From Pachyseris speciosa (lineage: Eukaryota > Cnidaria > Anthozoa > Scleractinia > Pachyseridae), in the NCBI GenBank assembly GCA_016490735.1, contig JAEMWC010000034.1, positions 1,122,501 through 1,186,500 of the forward strand: a stretch of 64,000 bases of DNA, in the 5' to 3' direction. The position numbers and the translations under genes are program-made. The notes beneath the pieces are model-generated. The model had not been told where the DNA came from, did no database searches, and was given only the letters and a program-made list of their open reading frames with translations. Positions 1 through 10,769 of this stretch are shown here, one piece after another. Within the stretch, counting starts at the first letter, position 1. Every line of letters begins with the position of its first letter.

Positions 1-578
1 TTATGAACATGCAGTTCGCTTGTCTCCTCTGGGTTGTGACAACGTTTTCAACGAAATTATTCCTAAACTACGAGAAGTTTCCACCATTATTCGTGCTCAA
101 GATTCAGAAAAAGAACAGTGGTCGAACGTTCGTTTGAGTAAATACTACAGTGGAAATTGTGGAAGGCCAAAGTTCGTTATTTCCCAGGAACAATTGGAAT
201 ACCTTATTGCAAACGGGTTTAACGCAGTGGAAATGGGTACACTACTCGGGGTGTCCCTCAGCACAGTCAGGCGCCGTATGATCGAGTACAGTATTGACAC
301 ATCCAGACCATTTTCAGACATAGACTAACTGATGAGAATCTCTGTGAACTTATTCGGGACATCAAGAAAGAGAATCCTAGAAGTGGTTACAGGATGATGT
401 TAGGTCACCTTCGTGCAAGAGGATATCGGGTATCTCAGCTTAGGGTGCGTCAAACGATGCAAAAAGAAGATCCAGAGGGAACCGTTACTCGGTGGATGAC
501 CACTGTACAACGACGAGCTTACTCAGTCAGTGGCCCAAATGCATTGTGGCACATTGACGGTAACCACAAGCTGATAAG

Positions 579-880
579 GTATGAAATCAATAGACACATC
601 ACAACTGTAATCAGGTGACCTCTCCTACCTGGCATGTTTTACTGCTGCTCAGCGTTATAGCGGACATACATTCAGCTCCATATTCGTGCAACGACTGGAA
701 ACCTTTTGGTCCAAGATGTAACCCAGTATTATATCCATGTATGCCTGACAATGCTTTTGTTTTTCATGAGTGTTTTATATTATTAACTAATTACTACGGG
801 GAACGGTTTAGATAAGCCATAGATTGGGGGCAAAAAAAGTCGAGTCAATGCTAATTTCTCGAGAACTATTTGTCTTATAG
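579..880 (+). other. Intron 1 of integrase-core pseudogene A
   Basis: Starts with GTATGA after ...CTGATAAG and ends with TTATAG before ATGGAGAATG. Removing it rejoins the arginine codon (AG+A) and continues into WRMVIHGG, as the family requires. The intron carries stop codons in all relevant frames. Confidence 0.8.
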
Positions 881-1425
881 ATGGAGAATGGTGATTCATG
901 GCGGAATCGACGGATATTCGCGCATTCCAGTATTTCTTCGCTGTTCCGCTAACAACTTTGCCTCAACTGTTCTGTCTCACTTCCTTGAAGCAGTTCGCCA
1001 ATATGGATTGCCGTCACGAGTACGTTCGGACAAGGGTGGGGAGAACGTGGAGGTCTCCCTATTTATGTTGACCCATCCCAGGCGTGGTCCCGGAGAGGGG
1101 TAGCATGATCGCTGGAAAAAGCGTTCACAACCAGCGAATTGAGCGACTATGGCGGGATCTTTATTTTCAAAAGACCGCAACCTTTTACCAACTTTTCTGC
1201 CATATGGAAGAGAACAGAGTCTTGGATGTGAGTGATGAAGTGCACATGTTTTCCCTGCATTACATATTTTTGCCCCGTGTTAATGCGCAGCTGGATGATT
1301 TTGTGAACGGATGGATCAACCACGGCCTTTCATCCGCCCACAATAGAACCCCTAGACAGCTTTGGATTTGGGGGATGCAGCAGAGCGCAGCATCGTGCAC
1401 TGCTGTGTCGGAAGAAATGTTTGGG

Positions 1426-1507
1426 GTAAGCCACTACTCTACCATTGAATTTCAGTTGAAATGTCCCTCACTGAAATATTGAATTCTGTCAACAGGAAAA
1501 TTTTCAG
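1426..1507 (+). other. Intron 2 of integrase-core pseudogene A
   Basis: An 82-bp GT-AG intron (GTAAGC ... TTTTCAG). Removal is phase 0 and joins EEMFG to GYGIDWRGPLP, after which the frame stays open to the stop at 1727. Confidence 0.8.
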
Positions 1508-1729
1508 GGGTATGGTATAGATTGGAGAGGACCTTTACCTAATGAAGAACACGATGGGCCACTGCAGTCTGATGGAGAGGTTGTTGAAGTACCACCCACT
1601 CTTACAATGGATCAACACAAGACACAGTTGCTTGCCGCGGAAATTAATCCACTTCAAGAAAGTGACAGTTATGGGATTGACTTATACTTAAAAACAGTTG
1701 CTTTAGTACAAAGGTTAATGCTAGAATAG

Positions 1730-3415
1730 AACATAAATCATCTCCTCCATTATAGCCGGCAGTAGCTGTACAGTGTATACATCAAAAACAGATACAACAG
1801 TTATTTATTTGGGAGACGTGAAACCGTTCAATGTTATTTGATATGCTACATGTAGGTTCATGTGTTACTGAGTCTCTTTCCAATTCCTCATCTCCTGCTT
1901 GGTCATCATTACATGTAAGTGAACTGTTCACTATGGCTGGCGGAGTAATGGATGTACTTTCAGAACTTTGCGAGACATTTACATTTGCATCAGTGGGACA
2001 CATCAGGCATACAGTACGCAGTATACCAGGAACCAATAACTGTGGACTGCCTGGAGTTTCAACATACATATTGGAATCTTCCTCTGGTGAATTTTTGCCA
2101 TGTTCTTTGCTAAGATAAAACAATGTATTAAAAGCAAATAAGGCCTTCCTCATTTTTTCACATTTTTAACTCACATATTACTGTCTGGGATAGGGTAAGG
2201 CCAGTTTCAAGGTTTGGGCCACACACCCCAAAACAAACATTTTGGGGAGTACAACCTTCCCTGGAGAGTATAAAAGCTGGTGGAACAGATCTTTAGCAAA
2301 GTCTGCATTTGTTAAAGATGAATAAAACAATTAACAAAAGACATTCACAACAACACCCTCAAATAAGCAAGATATTATATTGTTTATGTCTGCAACTTGT
2401 GCTCAAAAGTTCAGTTATCACAGACAATGTCACAGTTCCAATTTCCATTGAGCTTGCTGATTAAAGTCTTGTCTTTACATGTACATTGATTTATTTTCAA
2501 TGTAACTAAAAGAAGTGTGTGATGTAATGAAAATAAGGCAAATGAAAGCTTTGGTTTTCTACAAAAATGTTGAGCTTTAAAAATGCATGCATGGTTATAA
2601 TGAATGGCCAGTGATTGTCAATTATTATTGCATAAAGAACGAGTAACTTTTTTCAATAGTGCTTGATTCACCTGCAGTTCTCCACATGGTCAGCTAATTC
2701 TGACAAGTAAAACAACTTGTTGCATTTCATACAAACTTCTACCAGGTCATCTTCCTGAAACACACACACACACACACGTGTATTGGTCATAGATAATAAC
2801 AGCTCCACTTATTTAAAAAAAACTACATGTAGATAACACTGTATGCAATGGGTTTATATGTGGGCATAAAGAAGTAAAAACTCAGTGGTATGGCATGTAT
2901 CATGTACAATATTATTATTAAAATTTGATGTGTAATATTTTAAGTTCAGTATAGATGTGTAGTGGTCCTGTGTATACTATGCATATAGTTGGCCGAAACA
3001 TCATGTTTATTTCACAAACAAATTTTTCAGTGCCGTTTTGTTTTACAGACGTGGAAATCTTTCACAGCTTCTAGCATCTCCGGTTTTAAAAAAGGGAGTG
3101 GGAGATTACTTAATTTCAAGAAAAATTTAATTCAGTTAAACTGTTTTAGAACTTTTTCCCTTTTTTTTCTTTTATCAGTGTCCATTATAGTCAAATATTG
3201 ATTGTATTTTCCATGCTATCTTTGCCATTAAATTGTAATAAATTAAATTACCCAGTAAATAAAACATTAAACATTCAAAGGAGCCAAAAGCCACATATAC
3301 ATTGAATAAGATCTGTCAAAATAATACATGTATTATGATTTTAGAAAAAAGTAGGTATTTCAAAACACACTACTTGGGTTTCTGTATCTGACAGGTGTAT
3401 ACTGTATTATTATCA

Positions 3416-3489
<74 letters not shown>

Positions 3490-3539
3490 GGCTTAAATAA
3501 AAAGCATGGAAATGCAGGTTATACATTCCTGCTTATAAA
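1730..3539. other. No gene recognised; repeat remnants and microsatellites
   Basis: AT-rich, no convincing reading frame. The stretch at about 2185-2270 (GGGTAAGG ... GGCCACACACCCC) resembles one end of the element at 27163-27561, so it is probably a fragment of that family. A short CA run lies at about 2762-2778 and a long ATT run at 3415-3489. Confidence 0.5.
3415..3489. repeat. (ATT)n microsatellite
   Basis: About 25 near-perfect TTA/ATT trinucleotide units in a row. Confidence 0.97.
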
Positions 3540-4160
3540 TCATCCACCTCTTCATCCTCCCAAGAGGTGCCAGTCGGGCTAATGTCCAGATCCTTTGCAG
3601 GGGCCTAACGAACAGCTTTCCCTGACCGACAAAATGTTCTTTAAGTCTCGGTATTGATAACTTCAAGCTGTAGAGTGTGACTCCCGCACAGCAGTGTATA
3701 GCCTCCTGCTGTCTCCAGTTTGGGGAAGGCGTCTTTCAATTTATTATCAAAATCAAGAGAGGTGGTGTCACCGAAGAATGTAAATTTTTTTCACCCAGAT
3801 CAGCAGCTTTGAGCTCTCGGTACTCTTTGGGGTTGGCATTCCTTCTTCCCTTGTATTCCCCAGGCACATGAAAGGCCTGGTCCATGTTGGTCGTTTCACC
3901 TTTTTCGACGTTCCACCATTCTTCCTTTTTCGTCTTTTGCTTGTCGTCTGACAGGCCGCAGGGTTAAACCCGAATCTACGGTGTTCTTGGAATCCAAGTG
4001 CAACAGAAGTTGACGAGTCAGTGGCAGATGAAACAGAAGGTGTATTTCTGTTCGTGACAGCCGGCGTTTGAGGAGTAGCATGAGAAGATACTTGACGAGA
4101 AGTTTGAGCACATAATTTGGCTACTTCGTCCAGTAATTCCTTACATTTTGCGACAGACAT
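3540..4160 (-). pseudogene. Decayed N-terminal fragment of a repeat-associated protein (G2E3-like N-terminal region?)
   Basis: On the minus strand, a frame from the ATG at 4158-4160 begins MSVAKCKELLDEVAKLC, continues through an S/T/P-rich linker and a basic patch (SKRRKRKNGG), then WTRPFMCLGNTREEGMPTP and LLIWVKKI. It stops at 3768, but in a shifted frame the sequence goes on as TTSLDFDNKLKDAFPKLETA, GGYTLLCGS and KDLDISPTGTSWEDEEVDDL. The FPKL...GGYxLL pattern resembles the N-terminal region of proteins named 'G2/M phase-specific E3 ubiquitin ligase-like' in cnidarian and fish genomes, as recalled and not searched. At least one frameshift and two in-frame stops mark it as broken. The opposite-strand frame at 4117-4308 is its antisense. 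Confidence 0.45.
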
Positions 4161-4340
4161 AGCTGAGAAAAGAAATCAAGATGATACAGAGCTAATTCTA
4201 GAGCACGGAATAGAAACCGTGTGCAAAAAGTACAACTTACCTTCGCGCCGATTCCCGTCTTCAGCTCAGCTTCTGCCACGAATTTGTCTTCCTACTACGC
4301 ATGCGTGACCGGGCTAGGTTCCAGGCGACGACGAAGGAGA

Positions 4341-5056
4341 GCGTGTTTGCGATGAAAGTTTGAGTGTTTGAATTGAAGGATTGCGTGTTTGAAATGACGA
4401 GTGTCAAATGTCACGTTCGCATTGAATAATTGAATGTTTGGAAAACGAGTTGGAGTATTTGAAGTGATGAACAGGGTTATCAAATTAAACGACCGGATGT
4501 CTCCATAGTCGAAAAGCAGGTCTGACTTGAAAGATTACGCGTTGGAATAGAAGAATTGTCGGTTTGAATTGAAGACTAGAGTGTTTGAATTGCAGAACGG
4601 TAGTTTCAAAACGAAGGATTGCATGTTTCTGTCGACAAAAGCTTGTTTGAACTGTGGAATAGTGTATTTGAATTGACGAATTGTATATTGGAATAGAAGG
4701 ATAGAATTTTTACTCGCGAAACTGACTATTTTGAATTGCGAGATTGGAAATTTGAATTGCTCGATAGCAGGTTTGAATTAGACGACTGGATGTTTGGCTA
4801 GCAGAAAACCATTTTTGAAACGAAGGACTGCACGTTTGAGTAGAAAAAGAGCATAACTGAATTGAAGAAATGTTGCTTTGAATTGAAACCATGGATGTTT
4901 CAGACACCAAATAGCGTATCTGAATTGTTAAACAAGAAGTTTAATTTACGAATTGGAAATCGAAATAGAAGGATACCATATTTGAATTGAAGAGCCCTAG
5001 GTTTTAATTACAGGATCGCATATTTGAATAGAAAAATAGCATGTTTGAAACGAGGT
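4341..5056. repeat. Highly degenerate 21-bp tandem repeat, about 34 units
   Basis: The sequence falls into consecutive 21-base units with approximate consensus GCATGTTTGAATTGAAGGAT plus one base. Anchors are TTTGAATTGAA in the middle and a G-rich junction; nearly every unit is exactly 21 bases even though units differ at many positions. Because 21 bases is seven codons, frames on both strands show heptad-like periodicity: minus-strand 4710-4910 repeats a pattern like SxxIQTC, and the plus strand reads FELKDxx between stops. Whether it ever coded for protein is unknown. Confidence 0.85.
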
Positions 5057-5672
5057 TTTGAATTTTGACACTAAAAACGCGCCATATCGAAGTTCTCGGA
5101 ATGACATTAGCCACAATCTTCACTCTCGTGCACACGCTTTACAGCGCTTACCAGTCACACGTGCCCTCCAACGATTTTTTCTCATTTTCGAAAACTAAGT
5201 TTTGGTGGACGTCAATCAAATGTTTCCATGACAATATAGTCCTCGTTTCGTGTCAGTTTCACGGCCATGTTCAATCGTCGTTGTGATCATGCAGGTATAA
5301 ATCGCTCAGGTATTACTGACAAAGTCGTTTCCAGTTTAATTCGTTGAGATGGAGGATTATTATGTCGAGACAACAAGTCAGCCTTGAATCACATAGCATG
5401 TAGAAACTCTTTTGGGAGCAAAACGTTTGTGAAGAAGGCGATTCGATTGTACGTAAACACTGGAGCCGTAAGCGATCCGCATAAGAGAAGATCAAAGAAA
5501 CGAAAAATATATCAGGTAGCTGAAAACGTTGGCCTCAGAAAATGAGTCAAGTTGTGTGGAAATTGACTTTTTATCTACTTTTTACGGATGTAGATTATTT
5601 TAGCCGCAGAAATTCTTGTCATTCGTTATGCTATAAGATAATCCAGAGCTCTAATCTTGACGAGTTGCAAAC
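5057..5672. other. No gene recognised; contains inverted-repeat arm 5130-5240
   Basis: No supported reading frame. The stretch 5130-5240 is an imperfect inverted copy of 7610-7712; shared text includes GATTGACGTCCACCAAAAC and GGGCACGTGTGACTGGTAA on the opposite strand. The two arms flank the foldback element. Confidence 0.6.
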
Positions 5673-5680
5673 GTAGTTGG
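5673..5680. other. Left target-site duplication of foldback element
   Basis: GTAGTTGG, identical to 7247-7254 on the other side of the element. Confidence 0.85.
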
Positions 5681-7246
5681 GGGAGAGTTGAAAACACTGA
5701 GCCCCGCTCCGTGGACTACCCACTGACCCCCAGTCCGTGGACTACCCCATGGAGTACTCCACGGACTACCCTACGGACTACCCAGCGGACTACCCCTCTT
5801 ATGGTAAGGCAAAAATTACTTTTAGGCTGAAAAAAAGATACAAAAGACGTACTTTGGGGCAGTCGCCATCTTGGTTACCGCCATTTTACTTGGCGGGTTT
5901 ACCTAAAAGCTGGAATCCTGAATTCGGACTCCGGAATTCGGAATCTGGACTCAACTGGAACCAAGTCCCAGACTAAGACTCCACTCCTGTCACCTACCTC
6001 CTCCTGTAAGACATCTATCGTCGTCTTCGGTTCTTTTATTCCTCTTATTAATTTCATGCATTATTTATTTTAGTGCTATTTCAATTCTTTGTGCTCATGA
6101 TGTTTTTTAAAGAAATTATAGTTTCCATGTTCCGAATATGACCATCAGTTATCAAACATACTGTTGATACTGAATACAGTGGCGAATGCTAAAAATCATG
6201 CATTCGGTTGCACATTTTGTGCCGCTAAAAGTAGTTGGTTGAATAGTTGACAACCTGTCATTCGTATATAAGCAGAAACGAATAAATTTACCTTAAAAAG
6301 CGAAACTGAGTATTCTTACTTGTTTCAATAACGAGCAACCTTTTAGTAAAACGAGCAACTTTTTGAAAACGTCAACCAATTTTCGAGCAGCTTTTAACAA
6401 AATTTCGAGCACCTTTTTGATCATTTACTGGCACTGAACTTGTGGACGACCGTTCCGGTGGTACTCGATGTCCAAGATAAATCTCCCCATGAAGCTTTGT
6501 GCCTGTCATCATCCCTTTATGTCAATAATTTAACGATTACTATTTAGAGAAATACACAACCCGCATGTAGCAAAGCTAATCGAGGCGGGTTATGTAACTT
6601 ACGATCAAATTCGATCAAAACGCTACCACTCGAATACATCTCTCGCTCCTAGCTTGTTCGAAGTACGAGGATCTTTTATCACAAGGCAATCAACTTGCGA
6701 ATGTTACAGAGAAAATGAAAAGTAAAAATTTAAAACATCTTACTTTTATTTACATTATTGTATAGCCAAACAACTTGCCTAGTAGCTGAATTACGTGTTT
6801 CATATAAGATGGCGCTAGCCGAGTTACCTACGGTATATACAAAACAGGAGCATTTTGATGTCAGCTTAGGATATAGGCGAAACACAGTGATGGTAGTAGA
6901 GTTCGATCATTTGCAGAAACATTTGGTTTCAAATATTGTCCTCAATCTGAGCTCTTTCTGATTTTCTAGATTCCAGATTCCGGATTCCGGATTCCGGATT
7001 CAGGATTCTATCTTTTAGGTAAACCCGCCAAGTAAAATGGCGGTAACCAAGATGGCGACTTACGCAAGTACGTCTCTTCAATCTTGTATCTTTTTTTCAG
7101 CCAAAAAGTAAATTTTGCTTTACCATAAGGGGGTAGTCCGCGGAGTAGTCCATAGGGTAGTCCGTGGAGTACTCCGTGGGGTAGTCCATGGAGTGGGGGT
7201 CAGTAGGTAGTCCACGGAGCGGGGGTCAGTGTTTTCAACTCTTCCC
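5681..7246. mobile_element. Foldback-type DNA transposon, non-autonomous, 1566 bp
   Basis: Long terminal inverted repeats of about 270 bp (5681-5950 and 6971-7246) flank an interior of about 1 kb with no recognisable transposase. The element starts GGGAGAGTTGAAAACACTGA, and its right end is the inverse with one extra base. It is bounded by perfect 8-bp direct repeats GTAGTTGG at 5673-5680 and 7247-7254. The outer part of each arm contains short tandem units of the form GGACTACCC with variable spacers. Long inverted repeats with internal tandem repeats and an 8-bp duplication recall sea urchin TU and Drosophila FB foldback elements. The superfamily is not determined: hAT or Mutator-like are possible. 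Short open frames in the arms are not genes. Confidence 0.88.
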
Positions 7247-7254
7247 GTAGTTGG
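7247..7254. other. Right target-site duplication of foldback element
   Basis: GTAGTTGG, identical to 5673-5680. Confidence 0.85.
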
Positions 7255-7699
7255 AGTAGGAGAGAGGTGAGGCGTACGCAGTGCAAATCCTCAGCAGAAC
7301 TATACAACAAATGGGATTGACAGTAAAAAAGGTACTGAAAGCTGCAAGAGATTAGCAGTCAAATTTTTGTAGTTCATCCTTTAATAAAGGTTATTATTTA
7401 GTTCTCAATTTGTTGTGGTTACCGTACACTGTTCGTAAATTTGTAGTCTCAAATCATTGCCCGTGAGCGAGAGGAACGAAAAGACACATGGTTCAGAAGA
7501 TTTATTTCTCAGTTTCAACCAGAACAGTTTCTGTTTACCGACGAGTCAAGTAAAGATGAAAGAGAAACTTAGGTACTCTGAGAGTAGTTCGTTTAAAAGC
7601 AACCCCGTTATTGTCATGGATACATTTGATTGACGTCCACCAAAACGTAGTTTTCGATAAAGGAAAAAGCCGTTGGAGGGCGCGTGTGACTGGTAACCG

Positions 7700-8660
7700 C
7701 TGTAAGAACGAGGAAGGTGCATGTAGTATTCACGTTTACTTCAAGTCTTCTCGCGGATATTAGCTTTTCTATCGAACAACGATCGTTATATGTGACACAT
7801 ATCCTCTGTCGCGCGCACACCAGGGGCACCCAACGAGCCAAATCAACCAAAAGCTGTAGAAAGGCATTTTTAAGTGCCTTATGGTGTTTGACGTCTGTTT
7901 AAAGCAATGTCTTCATTAGCTAGAAGACGTTCATCTGTTCGGATTCCCTAGCTGAAATTTTAACTGCCCGAAAATGTTAGGGAACAAAATTTACTTTTGA
8001 GAAAATGCAAGTTGAAATGAACTTCCCACGAACTTTCTATGAACGTTTTTGACTGCCAAAAGCAGCAATTACGACCATTCCGAAAACCTTAGGTGCTATG
8101 ATTTCCCCATTGCGAATCTTTTAGGCCACGTTTTAGTTACGAAAATCCGAGTGCACTCTTGAATCGACGCCGAAAACCCAAGGCGAATTACCCTCCACCG
8201 AACAGATATCTACCGAAACTTGTCGTTGGGTACCCCTGGCACACGCTTTAAGAACGAGGAAGGTCATGTGGTATTTTCTCAGTTTACTTAAAGTCTTCTC
8301 ACGGATATTAGCTTTTCTATCGAACAAAGATCGTTATCTGTGACGCGTATCCTCTTTCGCGCGCACACGCTCTGAGAGCATGGTAGGTTCATGTGGTATT
8401 CTCTCACGTTTACTTCGAGGAATGACTTTATGAACGAGGAAGGTGCATTCATTCATCATCATTATCTCATGTAATTATCACACGATGCCAAGTAATTTGT
8501 TTTTACTTTGCAATTTACTTCGAGGAATGACTCAGCCAAAATCACTCTCGCGCACACGCTTTAAGAACGAGGAAGGTGTGTGTGCATTCATTCATCATTA
8601 TTGTTTCATGTCATTATCACACGTTGCCATGTAATTTGTTTTCACTTTGCAATTTTTAAT
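7700..8660. repeat. Tandem/duplicated non-coding repeat block, about 120-140 bp units
   Basis: The segment 7705-7820 (AACGAGGAAGGTGCATGTAG ... GCGCGCACAC) recurs at about 8250-8370. Related units at about 8432-8568 and 8568-8655 share AACGAGGAAGGTG, CATTCATTCATCAT, TATCACACG and AATTTGTTTT. One unit is interrupted by the MITE at 7821-8238. No protein is supported. Confidence 0.8.
7821..8238 (+). mobile_element. MITE family M6, copy 1, 418 bp, 6-bp target duplication
   Basis: Begins CAGGGGCACCCAACGA and ends with the inverse of the same 16 bases with one mismatch. It is flanked by GCACAC on both sides (7815-7820 and 8239-8244). Uninterrupted versions of the target (CGCGCACACGCTTTAAGAAC) occur in the neighbouring repeat units near 8550, confirming the boundaries. 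It has no open frame of note. Related copies are at 45230-45675 (inverted) and 51323-51753 (same orientation). Confidence 0.9.
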
Positions 8661-9038
8661 TTGTTTTTGCGCATTACTCTTTACTCCGAGCCGCGACCTG
8701 ATTTCCGGTGAGTCGAATCGACTTTCGTAACAAGGCCGAAACAGCTGTCCATGACTCAATCTTTGCTTTGGTAGATTTAAGGGGTAATGCCCGCTACCTT
8801 GTGGCCTTACTGCCCTTTAGAGTGGCTTCAGCTTACTTAATCACATTAGTTTGTGAAGTATCCCTGTCACTCCAGCCACATCCCACAAACTTTACGTTTC
8901 CTGTAGACGAGTCGATCGACTCGAGTCGAATCGATCGATTCGTCAACATTTGCCAGCATCTTTGCACTCAACCTCGTTCCCAGGGTCCTCTCCTTCCCGT
9001 CCCCCAGGGGACGACATTTCGGTATGCTGCTCAACCGA
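8661..9038. other. No gene recognised; repeat-like sequence
   Basis: A 119-codon open frame at 8708-9067 has no recognisable domain and ends inside the Gypsy fragment. The stretch around 8968-9015 (CGTTCCCAGGGTCCTCTCC ... CCCCCAGGGGACGAC) is typical of dispersed repeats rather than coding sequence. GATCGACTCGAGTCGAATCG at about 8913-8932 is a small palindrome-like motif. Confidence 0.4.
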
Positions 9039-9249
9039 ATCAGAGCATGATCAAGCGAAATGCTTAAGGCCACTCGCAAACACAAGTTCATCCTTAACTC
9101 TGAAAAGCTGCAGCTCAAGCAGACACAAGTCGACTTCTATGGGCACGTTCTGACTGAGAATGGAATCCAACTAGCCAAGGAGAAACTCGAAAAATCAGCA
9201 ACATCAAGAGCCCATCAAACATGGGGGAATAGAGGGATTAGTTTCTAAA
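9039..9249 (+). pseudogene. Gypsy pol fragment: end of reverse transcriptase
   Basis: In frame, TRKHKFILNSEKLQLKQTQV is followed by DFYGHVLTENGIQLAKEKLE, the thumb/connection region of Gypsy reverse transcriptases. Downstream SNMGE and a decayed FL motif lead to the insertion point at about 9249. The matching continuation FSTKLSDLISPLK lies at about 11167. Confidence 0.8.
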
Positions 9250-9306
9250 GAAACTGTGGTGGTGCGTCGGCGGGGGAGTGAAACACGAAAATTTGGTTTA
9301 CCAACG

Positions 9307-9337
<31 letters not shown>

Positions 9338-9348
9338 GGATTCGATTA

Positions 9349-9382
9349 GCTGACGTTTCGAGCGTTAGCCCTTCGTCGGAGC
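9349..9382 (-). ncRNA. Hammerhead-ribozyme-like motif in Penelope-like terminal repeat
   Basis: Read on the minus strand: CCGACGA, a 4-bp GGGC/GCTC stem with a small loop, then CGAAACGTCAGC. This matches the hammerhead layout CUGANGA - stem II - GAAA - stem III except for C in place of U in the first core. Hammerhead motifs are documented in the terminal repeats of Penelope-like elements. The inverted partner at about 11083-11105 (plus strand) keeps CGAAACGTCAGC but has lost much of stem II and the first core. Activity is doubtful here. Confidence 0.6.
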
Positions 9383-9426
9383 GAATCGAGGAATTGTGGA
9401 GGAATCGAGGAATGCAAGTGAAGCCC

Positions 9427-9945
9427 TTACATATAATACGAGATATGCTTGAAAAAGTAACTTTGACAAACCACGTTTCAGGACTAACATAGGGAAACAA
9501 ACAACATCGGCTATGGCGACTGAAATGTGGCAACAGCTCCCCACCCATATTAAAAACTTCTCAACTTATAATTTTCCTAAAAAATTGAAAGAATACTTGT
9601 TGGCCGAACAATTAACATATTGAAATTATTCTAATCATATGGCCAAGCACTATCATGACTGTTTTCTTTTCTTTTCTTGCCATCTATGTGTTTTCTTTTT
9701 TTTTTTCTTTTTTGTGGTGTGTTGTGTATGTCTAGTTATTGTGATGTCCTGTACATTCCAAACTACCTTCAAAGAGCTAGCTGCTAGCTCGAAAACCTTA
9801 CGGTTATCTAGCTGCTAGGCATTTCCTTCTATGTAATAATATTTAGTTTAAATTGTAATTGATTATTCTATGTGTTAAGTTGCTAATTATTTAATAAGTT
9901 TTACAAACCGTGTAATGGAAATGTGAATAAAGTGTTGTTGTGGGT
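9427..9945 (+). mobile_element. CR1/L2-like LINE 3' fragment (5'-truncated), nested in Penelope-like element
   Basis: Plus-strand frame 9430-9621 reads YNTRYA, a stop, KSNFDKPRFRTNIGKQTTSA, then ATEMWQQLPTHIKNFSTYNF and KKLKEYLLAEQLTY before a stop. This is the conserved tail that follows the reverse transcriptase in CR1/L2-type LINEs (NTRxA ... RTNxGK ... IWNxLP). A 3' untranslated region follows, ending near 9945 with AATAAAGTGTTGTTGTGGG. One internal stop is present. Confidence 0.78.
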
Positions 9946-10078
9946 TGTGTACGGTTTATATACAGAAAATGGAGCTACGCTATTGGTGGTAACATGGTAA
10001 CGTGAAAAACAGGAATAAATTAATTGAATGAAAAGCGCTCGTTGATACCGTGGGGATTAAGAGTGCCGATTTGAAAGA

Positions 10079-10754
10079 TCAATTTTTTCTCGAGATTTTT
10101 ACGCGGCTTTCCGTGGTACCTTGATGTAGGGAAAGGTCGGAGATCGACATGTGTTGTTTGGAATGGTTAGGGAGATTAAAATGCCGAGCGACTGGTTTGG
10201 ATGCATCTTTGTCATCTTTCTCAACATCATGCCTCACGTAGATGTTCTCGGAATCGGTCACCTAGTCGTCTTCCTGTTTCGCCGATGTATACCTTTTGGC
10301 ATAATGTGTAGGTTATGCAATAGATAACATTTGCGGAGGTACACGCGAAGCGATCAGTGATCTTAACAGATCGCTTAGGGCCCGATATTTTGTCAGTGTT
10401 TTGAATGAAAGGACAAGTTTTACATCGCGAGCGCGCGCATTTAAAAGTGCCAGGTTGTTCAGTTGTTTTTGCTTTTAACTAGAAAGTTACCTACATTTTT
10501 GTCGCGTTTGAATGAAATCAGCGGTCGTTGCGAAAAGATTCTAGCAGTTTCTGGATCATTTTTTCAGAATTATTAAGAATGATGGCTTTAACTGGGTTAT
10601 TGTGATGGTGAAATGTGAGGGTGAATGGAATTCTGTCATTCTTTTCCTTTTGTGACGTCTGTAGTGCTGACTGTTGATCAATCTGCTGGGTGCGGTGATG
10701 GCCCGATTGAACCACAGAATCAGGATAGCCACGTTTCTCGAAGAACTGGCACAA
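10079..10754 (-). pseudogene. Penelope-like polyprotein remnant (C-terminal region with GIY-YIG)
   Basis: Broken frame on the minus strand. The upstream piece (10754-10518) contains GYPDSVVQSGHHRTQQIDQQ. After stops near 10480, CKTCPFIQN, YCITYTLC and YIGETGRRLGDRFREHLR follow, then a frameshift into DVEKDDKDASKPVARHFNLP. In this family the GIY-YIG domain nicks target DNA for reverse transcription. This copy cannot make an intact protein. Confidence 0.8.
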
Positions 10755-10769
10755 ATTTTATTGTAGTTA

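Larger units (their letters stand above)
1..1729 (+). pseudogene. Integrase-core-domain protein A, decayed, 5' end outside window
   Basis: Transposon-derived integrase-core protein, resembling the uncharacterised integrase-core proteins common in cnidarian and fish genomes. The frame is open from the window edge, so the 5' end is missing. Seen in order: a helix-turn-helix-like stretch (EMGTLLGVSLSTVRRRM, about 228-278), a GYRMMLGHLRARGYRV segment (about 385-430), then the catalytic core with [27 protein letters not shown] and HNQRIERLWRD. The D...D...E layout of an rve fold is visible. Two introns fit in phase: 579-880 (joins HKLIR to WRMVIHGG) and 1426-1507 (joins EEMFG to GYGIDW); the last exon ends at a TAG at 1727-1729. 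Frameshifts near 320 and near 1075 break the frame, so this copy is probably dead. The short open frame at 615-815 lies inside intron 1. Confidence 0.85.

Noticed and set aside
615..815. 66-codon open frame next to integrase pseudogene A
   Set aside because: Lies inside intron 1, which splices in phase with the family sequence.
5737..5976. 79-codon frame with MDYPMEYSTDYPTDYPADYP repeats
   Set aside because: It lies in the tandem units of the foldback element's inverted repeat; no sign of a real protein.
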